Below are positions 26,703-34,726 of a stretch of DNA of 64,000 nucleotides, one piece after another. The stretch spans positions 124,001 through 188,000 of the forward strand of contig NZ_JAIXUB010000013.1 in the NCBI RefSeq assembly GCF_027484205.1. Reading direction: 5' to 3'. The stretch comes from Flavobacterium sp. GTDB lineage: Bacteria; Bacteroidota; Bacteroidia; Flavobacteriales; Flavobacteriaceae. The notes beneath the pieces were generated by a model. It was not told where the DNA came from, made no database searches, and saw only the letters and a list, made by a program, of their open reading frames with translations. The translations under genes were made by a program, and so were the position numbers. How positions within the stretch are numbered: the stretch's first letter is position 1; each line of letters starts with the position of its first letter.

Positions 26703-26766
26703 AGTGTTCAGTACTCAGTATTCAGTATTCAGTTATCTGCAAACTGAACACTGAATACTGCAAACT
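26703..26766. repeat. REP-like inverted repeat, CAGTATTCAGT family, copy 1
   Basis: CAGTATTCAGTATTCAGTT (26716-26734) and AACTGAACACTGAATACTG (26742-26760) are near-perfect inverted arms. The first 32 bases match the stretch at 34293 at 30 positions. The repeat fills the gap between fabG and the VWA gene. Confidence 0.8.
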
Positions 26767-26770
26767 ATTT

Positions 26771-27517
26771 TTAAGTTAACATTCCTCCATCAACATTAAG
26801 AACTTGTCCAGAAACGTAAGCACTCATGTCGGATGCGAAGAAAAGACAAGCATTGGCAACATCTTCTGGAGTTCCACCACGTTTTAAAGGAATAGAATCT
26901 CTCCAACCTTGCACTACATCTTCGTTTAGTTTTGCTGTCATTTCGGTTTCAATAAATCCTGGAGCAATTGCATTACAACGAATATTTCTTGAACCTAATT
27001 CTAAAGCAATAGATTTTGTAAAACCAATCATTCCTGCTTTTGAAGCGGCATAATTTGCTTGACCAGCATTTCCTTTCACTCCTACTACACTACTCATGTT
27101 AACAATAGAACCTTTTCTGTTTTTCAACATTACTTTTTGAACTGCTTTAGTCATATTGAAAACAGATTTTAAGTTGATTTCGATTACTTTATCAAAATCT
27201 TCTTCACTCATTCTCATCAACAGATTATCTTTTGTAATTCCAGCATTATTGATTAGAACATCAATGTTTCCAAATTCTGCCATTACATCGTCAACTAATT
27301 TTTGAGCTTCATTAAAATCGGCTGCATTTGATTTATATCCTTTTGCTTTAATTCCTAAAGCTGATAATTCATTTTCTAATGCCAAAGCTGATTCGGCAGA
27401 TGAACTGTATGTAAAAGCTACGTTTGCTCCGTGTTTTGCAAATACTTTTGCAATTCCGCTACCAATTCCACGGCTTGCACCAGTAATAATAGCTACTTTT
27501 CCTTCAAGTAATTTCAT
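26771..27517 (-). CDS. fabG: 3-oxoacyl-[ACP] reductase FabG
   Basis: This 248-aa classical short-chain dehydrogenase starts with the NADPH-binding GASRGIGSGIAK. It continues with LINNAGIT, the catalytic Ser in IVNMSSVVG and Y-x3-K in NYAASKAGMIGF. The end, YVSGQVLNVDGGM, is that of FabG. It reduces 3-oxoacyl-ACP in each fatty acid elongation cycle. Length and motifs are fully standard. A perfect -7 element TATATTTG lies about 40 bp upstream. Confidence 0.95.
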   Translation of the reverse strand: MKLLEGKVAIITGASRGIGSGIAKVFAKHGANVAFTYSSSAESALALENELSALGIKAKGYKSNAADFNEAQKLVDDVMAEFGNIDVLINNAGITKDNLLMRMSEEDFDKVIEINLKSVFNMTKAVQKVMLKNRKGSIVNMSSVVGVKGNAGQANYAASKAGMIGFTKSIALELGSRNIRCNAIAPGFIETEMTAKLNEDVVQGWRDSIPLKRGGTPEDVANACLFFASDMSAYVSGQVLNVDGGMLT

Positions 27518-27553
27518 AATAGTTAGGTATTTTTTGTTCTATTAAATAAAAGC

Positions 27554-27561
27554 CAAATATA
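27554..27561 (-). promoter_or_regulatory. Predicted -7 element of fabG
   Basis: TATATTTG on the minus strand is a perfect TAnnTTTG match 37 bp before the start codon. No clear -33 element was found at the usual distance. Confidence 0.5.
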
Positions 27562-27644
27562 AGACTAATTTACAATTTCTAAAATATTAGTGTACATTTA
27601 AACCTTTTTAACAAGTTCAAGTCTTAAAGTGATACTTTAAAATA

Positions 27645-28190
27645 ATGAAGAGCAACCACAGCGATTTTATTGCCATTTACAATCAATATAAAATATTGGT
27701 TTATAATGTTGCGTTGCATTACCTTCAAAATGTGGAAGATGCAGAAGAAATCACTCAAGATGTTTTTGTTCAAATACATAATTCACTGGCATCTTTTAAT
27801 GAAAAATCATCACTTAAAACTTGGATTTACAGAATCACAATTAACAAAAGTTTAGATTTTATCAAACATAAAAATAGTGTTAAGCGCTTTTTTATTTTTG
27901 GCAAAAAATCAGAAAATGAATTGGAATTAAATAACATTTCCAACTTTGAACATCCGGGAATAGAATTAGAAAATAAAGAAAATGCCGCAATACTTTTTAG
28001 TGTAATTAATGAATTGACAGAAAATCAAAAAACAGCTTTCATCCTGTCTAAAATAGATGGATTAAGTAATCCAGAAATTGCTGAAATTATGAACGTTAGC
28101 ATTTCATCTGTAGAATCATTGGTTTTTAGAGCAAAAACAATATTAAAAGAAAAATTGAGTAAAAAATTTGAAAATTACCGCAAGAAATAA
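27645..28190 (+). CDS. ECF sigma factor
   Basis: This 181-aa sigma-70 family protein has region 2 (NVEDAEEITQDVFVQIH, KTWIYRITINKSLDFIK) and region 4 (LTENQKTAFILSKIDGLSNPEIAEIMNVSISSVESLVFRAK), with no region 3. That is the extracytoplasmic-function layout. The start of the promoter for the next gene (ACCGCAAGAA) overlaps its last codons. The same promoter motif recurs before the YHYH gene, so this factor probably drives the downstream block and the YHYH block. No such motif was seen before the sigma gene itself. Confidence 0.92.
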   Translation: MKSNHSDFIAIYNQYKILVYNVALHYLQNVEDAEEITQDVFVQIHNSLASFNEKSSLKTWIYRITINKSLDFIKHKNSVKRFFIFGKKSENELELNNISNFEHPGIELENKENAAILFSVINELTENQKTAFILSKIDGLSNPEIAEIMNVSISSVESLVFRAKTILKEKLSKKFENYRKK

Positions 28191-28207
28191 ATAAAAGTTA
28201 CGTCTAA
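28179..28207 (+). promoter_or_regulatory. Predicted ECF sigma promoter 1
   Basis: CGCAAGAA, a 14-nt spacer and CGTCTAA lie across the end of the sigma gene and 49 bp before the anti-sigma-like gene. The -10 core CGTC is typical of ECF promoters. Motif and spacing are identical to those at 30696-30724. Confidence 0.7.
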
Positions 28208-28255
28208 TGTAAATGAGGAACAAATTGAAAAATTTGGAACTAAATTTTAAATAAA

Positions 28256-28522
28256 ATGGAAAAAGAAGATTTTATAAATAATATTTTAAATAGTGTCGAT
28301 GGAATTACATCTGTAACTCCAAGTGACATTGTTTTACAAAAAATTGAGCAACGAATAAAAGAATCCCAAATTTCAACTAGAACTTTATGGTTAGTTGCAG
28401 CATCAATTATAATTTTAGTTTCCTTAAATATCATTTTAATTAATGATAAATCAGGTTCAAATGAATCTGAAATTGCAAGTTTAGAGCAATCAATTAATAA
28501 GAGTAATCAATTATATAAGTAG
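28256..28522 (+). CDS. Small single-pass membrane protein, probable anti-sigma factor
   Basis: This 88-aa protein has a cytosolic N-terminal part of about 45 residues (MEKEDFINNILNSVDGITSV), one membrane helix (TLWLVAASIIILVSLNIILI) and a short periplasmic tail. The size, topology and position right after an ECF sigma gene suggest a membrane anti-sigma factor. It lacks a recognisable zinc anti-sigma motif, so the role is inferred from context. It is followed 2 nt later by the CpxP-like gene. Confidence 0.65.
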   Translation: MEKEDFINNILNSVDGITSVTPSDIVLQKIEQRIKESQISTRTLWLVAASIIILVSLNIILINDKSGSNESEIASLEQSINKSNQLYK

Positions 28523-28524
28523 TT

Positions 28525-28989
28525 ATGAACAAGACTAAAGTATTAGTATTTGCAGTAATTGCATTAGTAGCATTAAATTTTGGAATTCTTAGTTTTCTAT
28601 TTTTATCGAAAGGTAACGATGGTCCAAGAGGAAGAAAAATGCCAAGAGAAGTTGTAATAGAAAAACTTCATTTTGATAAAAATCAAATAGTTGCTTACGA
28701 AAAAACTATTCTTGTTCATCAAAAAAACATCAGAAATTTGGATGATTCTATAAGAGCTACAAAAAATGAATTGTATCAATTGTTAAACCATGAAAATATA
28801 GATAATAATAAAAAAGATAGTTTATTTTTAAAATTAGCAGATTATCAAAAACAAATTGAAACTACGCATTTTAATCATTTTCTAGAAATAAAAAAACTTT
28901 GTAAAAAAGAGCAATTATCTGATTACAAAAATTTAACGGAAGAATTGAGCAAAATCTTTTCACATCCAAGAAGACCAAAACATGAATAA
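28525..28989 (+). CDS. Periplasmic CpxP/Spy-like heavy-metal sensor protein
   Basis: This 154-aa protein has an N-terminal membrane anchor or signal (VLVFAVIALVALNFGILSFLFL) and a long helical periplasmic domain. The spaced helices and final segment (KKLCKKEQLSDYKNLTEEL) match the CpxP/Spy/CnrX-type fold. Such proteins bind metal or unfolded protein and tune an ECF or two-component response. Its last 8 nt overlap the MbnP-like gene. Together with the anti-sigma candidate it probably forms the sensing module. Confidence 0.75.
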   Translation: MNKTKVLVFAVIALVALNFGILSFLFLSKGNDGPRGRKMPREVVIEKLHFDKNQIVAYEKTILVHQKNIRNLDDSIRATKNELYQLLNHENIDNNKKDSLFLKLADYQKQIETTHFNHFLEIKKLCKKEQLSDYKNLTEELSKIFSHPRRPKHE

Positions 28990-29665
28990 AACTCTTTTTT
29001 ATTTCATTTTAAGTTTCCTTTTCTTTTTTAATGCATTTGCTCAAAAAGAAAAGGATTCTTTATTTTTTGATATTCAATTCAAATGGAAATCAGAACATTT
29101 AGAGTTAAATAAAAACTATGTCTCTGATAAGGACACACTGCAAATAAACGTAGTTAAATTTTATATTTCGGGAGTTGAAATAAATTATAACGACGGAACT
29201 ATTTTTAGAGAAAAAGATAGTTATCATTTGATAAATGTTGAACATTTTAACTCTTTTCCAATTACCAAAAAAGAAAATAAAGAAATTTCTAAAATAAGTT
29301 TTAATATAGGAATTGATAGTACAGCGAGTGTTTCTGGAGCTTTGTCAGGCGATTTAGATTTACAAAACGGAATGTATTGGGCTTGGCAAAGCGGTTATAT
29401 TAATATGAAAATAGAAGGAAAAAGTGGCAGTTGCAAAACAAGAAAAAATGCTTTTCAGTTTCATATTGGTGGTTATTTGAAGCCAAATTATGCTTTGAGA
29501 AAAATCACTATAAATTGTGATAAACAAAATCAAATTGATTTAGTAATGGATTTATCAAAATTATTTGAACAAATAAATCTTTCAGAGCTCAATACAATAA
29601 TGATTCCTTGTGAAAAAGCAATGAATTTTGCTGATTTAACGACTAAAATATTTTTTGTTGAATGA
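28982..29665 (+). CDS. MbnP-family copper-associated protein
   Basis: This 227-aa secreted protein has a signal peptide (MNKTLFYFILSFLFFFNAFAQ). The Trp-rich signature GMYWAWQSGYINMKIEG is that of MbnP. In characterised MbnP the partner MbnH oxidises a Trp to kynurenine, and the product binds copper. Two Cys pairs may exist (GSCKTRK, NCDKQ, PCEKA). The gene overlaps both neighbours, ending 4 nt into the mbnH-like gene, as expected for a functional pair. Which Trp might be modified cannot be told from sequence. Confidence 0.82.
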   Translation: MNKTLFYFILSFLFFFNAFAQKEKDSLFFDIQFKWKSEHLELNKNYVSDKDTLQINVVKFYISGVEINYNDGTIFREKDSYHLINVEHFNSFPITKKENKEISKISFNIGIDSTASVSGALSGDLDLQNGMYWAWQSGYINMKIEGKSGSCKTRKNAFQFHIGGYLKPNYALRKITINCDKQNQIDLVMDLSKLFEQINLSELNTIMIPCEKAMNFADLTTKIFFVE

Positions 29666-30687
29666 GAAAAATTGAAATTATATTAATTTTAGGTGTTATA
29701 TTTTTTACTGCTTTAGGATTTTCGAATTTGGACTTCACTCCTATTTATTTTGAAATTCCAAAAGGATTTCCAAAACCGACCTATGATTTTAAAATCAACC
29801 CACTAACTGAAGAAGGTTTTCAATTAGGAAGGAAATTATTTTACGATCCTATAGTTTCAAAAGATTCTACCATTTCGTGCGCTAGTTGTCATTTGCAACA
29901 AACTGGTTTTACACATGTTGACCATGATTTGAGTCATGGTATTGAAGGAAAAATTGGAACCCGAAATTCATTGACTTTACAAAATTTAGCTTGGAGCAAA
30001 ACGTTTATGTGGGATGGCGGTGTAAATCATTTAGACATTCAATATATTGCTCCTATTACTAGTGAAGTAGAAATGGATGAAACGTTAGAAAATGTTGTAA
30101 CAAAATTAAATAATAATAAAGAATATCAAGAATTATTTCAAAAAGCATTTGGTACAAAAAAAATCACAGGACAATTGACTTTAAAAGCAATTTCGCAATT
30201 TGTAGTTTCTTTAACAACATCAAATTCTAAATATGATAAGGTTTTAAGAAAAGAAGAAAAATTTACCGAAATGGAGCAAAAAGGATATAGTTTGTTTAGA
30301 AAACATTGTGCATCATGCCATACAGAACCTTTATTTTCATCGAATGAATTTAAAAACAATGGATTGCCGATAGATGAAACATTAAATGATTTTGGCAGAA
30401 TGAAAATTACAAAAAATCCAAAAGATTCACTTAAGTTTAAAGTGCCAACATTAAGAAATATTGAATTTACTTTTCCATACATGCATGATGGAAGATTTAA
30501 AACATTGAATGAAGTAATTAAACATTATAATTCTGGGATAAAAAAAAGTAAAACTTTATCTAAAGAATTGTATGAACCATTTGATATAACAAATAATCAA
30601 AAAGTTGAATTAATTTCGTTTTTAAAAACTTTAACCGATAAAGAGTTTTTATTTAATCGTAGATACAGCTTCCCGAAAAAAAATTAA
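29662..30687 (+). CDS. Di-haem cytochrome c peroxidase/MauG family, MbnH-like
   Basis: This 341-aa protein has an N-terminal signal or anchor and two haem c motifs: CASCH at about 73 and CASCH at about 216. The DGGVNHLDIQYIAPI and TLRNIEFTFPYMHDGRF segments are typical of the CCP/MauG superfamily. Because it overlaps the MbnP-like gene by 4 nt it is best read as an MbnH, which oxidises Trp in MbnP. A classical peroxidase is the alternative. Haem attachment implies export to the periplasm. Confidence 0.85.
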   Translation: MRKIEIILILGVIFFTALGFSNLDFTPIYFEIPKGFPKPTYDFKINPLTEEGFQLGRKLFYDPIVSKDSTISCASCHLQQTGFTHVDHDLSHGIEGKIGTRNSLTLQNLAWSKTFMWDGGVNHLDIQYIAPITSEVEMDETLENVVTKLNNNKEYQELFQKAFGTKKITGQLTLKAISQFVVSLTTSNSKYDKVLRKEEKFTEMEQKGYSLFRKHCASCHTEPLFSSNEFKNNGLPIDETLNDFGRMKITKNPKDSLKFKVPTLRNIEFTFPYMHDGRFKTLNEVIKHYNSGIKKSKTLSKELYEPFDITNNQKVELISFLKTLTDKEFLFNRRYSFPKKN

Positions 30688-30695
30688 AAAAGTAT

Positions 30696-30724
30696 CGCAA
30701 GAATTAATTAATTGTTTCGTCTAA
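30696..30724 (+). promoter_or_regulatory. Predicted ECF sigma promoter 2
   Basis: CGCAAGAA, a 14-nt spacer and CGTCTAA lie 21 bp before the YHYH gene. The only other copy noticed is at 28179-28207, with exactly the same spacing. Confidence 0.7.
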
Positions 30725-30745
30725 AAGTAATAAACAAATATCCAC

Positions 30746-32074
30746 ATGAAAAAAAGCCTTATTCTTCTATTATTTATTCAACAATTATTGTATTCGCAAA
30801 CTAATCCTGCGATTACAAAATGGTTGCAAAATGTAACCATAACAGGTAATTATTATCAAACTGGTAATTCAACACCAATTTCAAATGGTATTCTAGTAAA
30901 TTGCCAACAAGTTAGATACTCAACAAACTGGGTTTATGTTAACGCAACCGGAATTCCTGCATATCCAGTTGGAGTTTTTACAGGTGATGGTAATACAAAT
31001 CAAGCTGGAAATCAAAATGCAATTTATAAATTTCCATTAAATCCTACTCAAAATACCGGAACATCAACAGCAACGACAGGCGGAAACATTGGTGTTTTTA
31101 TAAATGGTGTCTCATTATTTGATTATAGAGATGGTGTTGCTTGGAATAATTCTACAAATGCATTATGTGGAGGTCCAGGAAATCCTAATTGTCCTGGTGG
31201 TCCAATGGCAACTCAAGCATGGAATAGAGATGCAATTCCTGCTGAAAAATTAGGATTTGACTGCGCTAAAGGACATCCTGCAGGAACAAATTATCATCAT
31301 CATCAAAATCCGAGTGCTTTCAAATATGATTTGAATTTAATTTCAACTATTTGTAACACATATGATTCTGAAGGATTGTATACAATAAATACAAGTCAAC
31401 ATTCACCACTAATTGGTTTTGCCTATGATGGATTTCCAATATATGGTGCATATGCCTATACAAATACAAATGGAACTGGTGGAATAAGTAGAATGAAATC
31501 TAGTTATCAATTAAAAAGTCAAACCACTAGAGCAAATGGTCCAGCTGTAAATTCAACTTACTTTAATGGATATTTTAAAGAAGATTATGAATATATTGCT
31601 CATCCATCAGATCCAACTTATTTAGATTCACACAACGGAAGATTTTGTATAACTCCAGAATATCCTAGCGGAATTTATTGCTATTTTGCCACTGTAGATG
31701 CTAATCATAACTCAGCTTATCCCTATGTAGTTGGACCAACATATTATGGGAATGTTACGGGTGGAAAAGTTACAACAGTTTCTGAATCAACTACTACTTA
31801 TTTAAGTAACGATAGTTTTTCTTTAAATAAAACGAACATTAAAGTTTATCCAAATCCATCAACAAATTTTATAACTATTCAAACAGATTTTGCAGAAAAT
31901 AATTTAAAAGTTGAAATTATAAATGAAATTGGTCAAATTGTTGCAAAAGGTACTATTTTTCAAGGAACAACAATGTGTTCGATAGAGACTGATGCTTTAT
32001 ATAATGGAGTATATTTTGTCAAAGTTTCAAATAATTCTGATAGCTTTAGCAGTAAAATTATTATCAATAATTAG
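30746..32074 (+). CDS. Secreted YHYH-domain protein with T9SS sorting signal
   Basis: The 442-aa protein has a signal peptide (MKKSLILLLFIQQLLYSQ). A YHYH domain shows GTNYHHHQNPSAFKYDL and several conserved His/Cys stretches (DCAKGHPAG, SDPTYLDSHNGRFC). A C-terminal type A sorting domain follows (about 370-442, IKVYPNPSTNFITI). It is probably exported to the cell surface by T9SS. The function of YHYH domains is not established, but the clustered His suggests metal binding. The upstream ECF-type promoter places it in the same regulon as the MbnP/MbnH pair. Confidence 0.85.
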   Translation: MKKSLILLLFIQQLLYSQTNPAITKWLQNVTITGNYYQTGNSTPISNGILVNCQQVRYSTNWVYVNATGIPAYPVGVFTGDGNTNQAGNQNAIYKFPLNPTQNTGTSTATTGGNIGVFINGVSLFDYRDGVAWNNSTNALCGGPGNPNCPGGPMATQAWNRDAIPAEKLGFDCAKGHPAGTNYHHHQNPSAFKYDLNLISTICNTYDSEGLYTINTSQHSPLIGFAYDGFPIYGAYAYTNTNGTGGISRMKSSYQLKSQTTRANGPAVNSTYFNGYFKEDYEYIAHPSDPTYLDSHNGRFCITPEYPSGIYCYFATVDANHNSAYPYVVGPTYYGNVTGGKVTTVSESTTTYLSNDSFSLNKTNIKVYPNPSTNFITIQTDFAENNLKVEIINEIGQIVAKGTIFQGTTMCSIETDALYNGVYFVKVSNNSDSFSSKIIINN

Positions 32075-32112
32075 TACCAATTTCAAATAATATAAACCAA
32101 AAATTAATAAAT

Positions 32113-33297
32113 ATGCTAAAAAAAATCTCATCGTTACTAATAATCACATTATCATTTTCTTGTGGAAGTGATAATGATAGCGAATATGTTCCTGTTGAAA
32201 CTTATCCAAATGTTACTGCTGCTTTTGGAGACAACATTAACCTATCAAATCTAGCCAATTATGCTAATCAAACTGTACCTGCATATGTTACAAAAAACAA
32301 TACCGGTTCTAATTTAATAACGGATAAAGGAGCTACTTTAGGAAGGGTTTTATTTTATGATAAAAAATTATCTTCCAATAATACTATTTCTTGTGCTAGC
32401 TGTCACCATCAAGCAAATGGTTTTAGTGATATTGCTATTTCAAGTCAAGGTGTAAACGGAACTACAGGAAGACATTCAATGCGATTAATAAATAATCGAT
32501 TTGCAAATGAAACAAAATTCTTTTGGGATGAAAGAGCCATTAATTTAGAAACTCAAACCACAATGCCTATTAAAGATCATGGAGAAATGGGTTATAGTGG
32601 TACAAATGGTGATGAAGCATTTTCTGGATTAATTACTAAACTATCAGCGATTGGTTATTATAAAGAACTATTCAAATTTGTTTATGGTTCAGAGGAAATT
32701 ACTGAAAACAAAATGCAACTTGCGTTAGCTCAATTTATCAAAAGTATCCAATCTTTTGATTCAAAGTATGATGCAGGAAGAGCTTTAGCAACTAACGAAG
32801 GTCAACCTTTTACTAATTTTACTACACAGGAAAATCAAGGAAAAAATTTATTTTTAACGCCACCTGTTTTTGATGCGACTGGAAATAGAACTTCTGGAGG
32901 ATTAGGTTGTGCAGGTTGTCATGCAGCACCAGAATTTGATATTGACCCAAACTCATTAAGCAATGGAATTGGTGGTTCAATAGCTGGAGGTGCAGATTTT
33001 ACTAATACTCGAGCTCCATCTTTAAGAGATATTGCAAAACCGGATGGAACACCAAATGGACCAATGATGCATACAGGTGTCATAACAACACTTCAAGCAG
33101 CAATAGGACATTATGGTAATTTAACAACGGCTGCAATAAATAATACAAATTTAGATCCAAGACTAAAACCAAATGGATTTGGACAACAATTACATTTGAC
33201 AGCACCAGAAGTTAATGCCGTTATTGCTTTTCTAAAAACACTTTCAGGAACAAATGTTTATACGGATAGTAAGTGGTCTAATCCATTCTTAAATTAA
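32113..33297 (+). CDS. Di-haem cytochrome c peroxidase lipoprotein
   Basis: This 394-aa lipoprotein (lipobox ITLSFSCGSD) has two haem c motifs, CASCH at about 94 and CAGCH at about 266. It shows the CCP family pattern RFANETKFFWDERAINLETQ and MMHTGVITTLQAAIGHYG. It is a second member of the family alongside the MbnH-like protein and is probably co-transcribed with the YHYH gene (38 bp apart). It might reduce peroxide or oxidise an exported partner. A strong terminator ends the block. Confidence 0.85.
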   Translation: MLKKISSLLIITLSFSCGSDNDSEYVPVETYPNVTAAFGDNINLSNLANYANQTVPAYVTKNNTGSNLITDKGATLGRVLFYDKKLSSNNTISCASCHHQANGFSDIAISSQGVNGTTGRHSMRLINNRFANETKFFWDERAINLETQTTMPIKDHGEMGYSGTNGDEAFSGLITKLSAIGYYKELFKFVYGSEEITENKMQLALAQFIKSIQSFDSKYDAGRALATNEGQPFTNFTTQENQGKNLFLTPPVFDATGNRTSGGLGCAGCHAAPEFDIDPNSLSNGIGGSIAGGADFTNTRAPSLRDIAKPDGTPNGPMMHTGVITTLQAAIGHYGNLTTAAINNTNLDPRLKPNGFGQQLHLTAPEVNAVIAFLKTLSGTNVYTDSKWSNPFLN

Positions 33298-33313
33298 ATT
33301 TAGATTTTATTAA

Positions 33314-33349
33314 AAAAAAAGAGCTTTCAATATTGAAAGCTCTTTTTTT
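33314..33349. terminator. Bidirectional terminator between the peroxidase gene and sucD
   Basis: The palindrome GAGCTTTCAATATTGAAAGC...TC is perfect over 22 bp, with A and T tracts on the two sides. It serves both convergent genes. Confidence 0.9.
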
Positions 33350-33370
33350 GTTTATATAAAAGGATTTTAA

Positions 33371-34243
33371 TTATCCCATTACTTCTTTTACTTTTTTACC
33401 AATTTCAGCTGGAGAATCTACAACATGAATTCCGTTTTCTCTCATGATACGTTTTTTAGCTTCTGCTGTATCATCAGCACCACCAACAATAGCGCCAGCA
33501 TGTCCCATTGTTCTTCCTTTTGGAGCAGTTTCACCAGCAATGAATCCAACAACTGGTTTACGGTTTCCATCAGCTTTAATCCATTTAGCAGCATCAGCTT
33601 CTAATTGACCACCAATTTCACCAATCATAACAATACAGTGAGTTTCAGGATCATTCATTAATAATTCAACAGCTTCTTTTGTTGTTGTTCCAATAATTGG
33701 ATCTCCACCAATTCCGATTGCTGTAGTAATTCCCATTCCTTGCTTTACAACTTGGTCAGCAGCTTCATAAGTTAAAGTTCCTGATTTAGAAACAATTCCA
33801 ACATTACCTTTTTTGAAAACAAAACCTGGCATAATTCCAACTTTAGCTTCTTCTGGTGTAATTACTCCTGGACAGTTTGGACCTATTAATCTACAGTCTC
33901 TATCTTTTATGTATGAATACGCTTTAATCATATCTGCTACTGGAATTCCCTCAGTAATACAAATTATAACTTTAATACCCGCATCTGCAGCTTCCATGAT
34001 AGCATCAGCAGCAAAAGCTGGTGGAACGAAAATAATTGTTGTATCTGCACCTGCTTGTTCAACAGCATCTTTAACTGTATTGAAAACTGGTCTTTCTAAA
34101 TGTGTTGAACCACCTTTTCCTGGTGTAACTCCACCTACAACATTTGTTCCGTATTCAATCATTTGTGAAGCGTGAAAAGTACCTTCACTTCCTGTAAATC
34201 CTTGAACTATTATTTTCGAATTCTTATTAACTAAAACGCTCAT
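33371..34243 (-). CDS. sucD: Succinate-CoA ligase, alpha subunit
   Basis: This 290-aa protein has the CoA-binding N-terminus ([16 protein letters not shown]), [17 protein letters not shown], and the active-site His region ([13 protein letters not shown]). It forms succinyl-CoA from succinate, CoA and ATP or GTP with SucC in the TCA cycle. The length is standard. sucC is not in the window. A -7 element TACTTTTG at 34279-34286 precedes it. Immediately upstream of that lies a CAGTATTCAGT repeat. Confidence 0.96.
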   Translation of the reverse strand: MSVLVNKNSKIIVQGFTGSEGTFHASQMIEYGTNVVGGVTPGKGGSTHLERPVFNTVKDAVEQAGADTTIIFVPPAFAADAIMEAADAGIKVIICITEGIPVADMIKAYSYIKDRDCRLIGPNCPGVITPEEAKVGIMPGFVFKKGNVGIVSKSGTLTYEAADQVVKQGMGITTAIGIGGDPIIGTTTKEAVELLMNDPETHCIVMIGEIGGQLEADAAKWIKADGNRKPVVGFIAGETAPKGRTMGHAGAIVGGADDTAEAKKRIMRENGIHVVDSPAEIGKKVKEVMG

Positions 34244-34278
34244 AGTATATTTTTTATTTAGTTTTATTGTTTGTGATG

Positions 34279-34286
34279 CAAAAGTA
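34279..34286 (-). promoter_or_regulatory. Predicted -7 element of sucD
   Basis: TACTTTTG on the minus strand fits TAnnTTTG, 36 bp before the start. The adjoining repeat at 34293-34328 occupies the -33 region. Confidence 0.5.
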
Positions 34287-34292
34287 TTAAAA

Positions 34293-34328
34293 AGTGTTCA
34301 GTATTCCGTATTCAGTATTCAGTTTTTT
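34293..34328. repeat. REP-like CAGTATTCAGT repeat, copy 2
   Basis: The left arm matches copy 1 at 26703 in 30 of 32 positions. The right inverted arm is not present here, so this is a half element. Confidence 0.75.
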
Positions 34329-34363
34329 TACTACTATTTTGCAAATTTTCTATATATATAATT

Positions 34364-34726
34364 TTACGAGAATTGACTCATTTGATAACCTCGATATAGC
34401 TTTTCATCTTTTATTTCCCAAATAACAAAAAAATGAGCTAATAACATTTCTTCTCTAGGGTTTTCAATAGTTTTTACAAAATGAGAATAACGAACTGAAA
34501 CCATATTTCCTTCTTCAATAATATGGGTAATTCTCATTTTAGATCGAATATAAGCAGTACTTAATTCATCCGAAAGATTTAAAACATCTTCCTTTTTCAT
34601 TTGAACAAACCCTTTACTACTGTTCCATTCAATAATTAAATCTTCATGAAGCAATTGAGCCACTTCAGAACGATGCAAAAGGACATCGTTTTTATACAAA
34701 TCTAATACTAACTCTTTTGCTTTCAT
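34364..34726 (-). CDS. NTF2-like / SnoaL-fold protein
   Basis: This 120-aa protein has the cone-shaped NTF2-like fold by length and by pattern: an initial helix ([18 protein letters not shown]), then LLHEDLIIEWNSSKGF and a final strand set ending in LYRGYQMSQF. Family members include ketosteroid-isomerase-type enzymes and binding proteins. No catalytic pair is certain. The ATG overlaps the end of the LpxD-like gene by 1 nt, so it is co-translated with lipid A genes. The role is unknown. Confidence 0.7.
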   Translation of the reverse strand: MKAKELVLDLYKNDVLLHRSEVAQLLHEDLIIEWNSSKGFVQMKKEDVLNLSDELSTAYIRSKMRITHIIEEGNMVSVRYSHFVKTIENPREEMLLAHFFVIWEIKDEKLYRGYQMSQFS

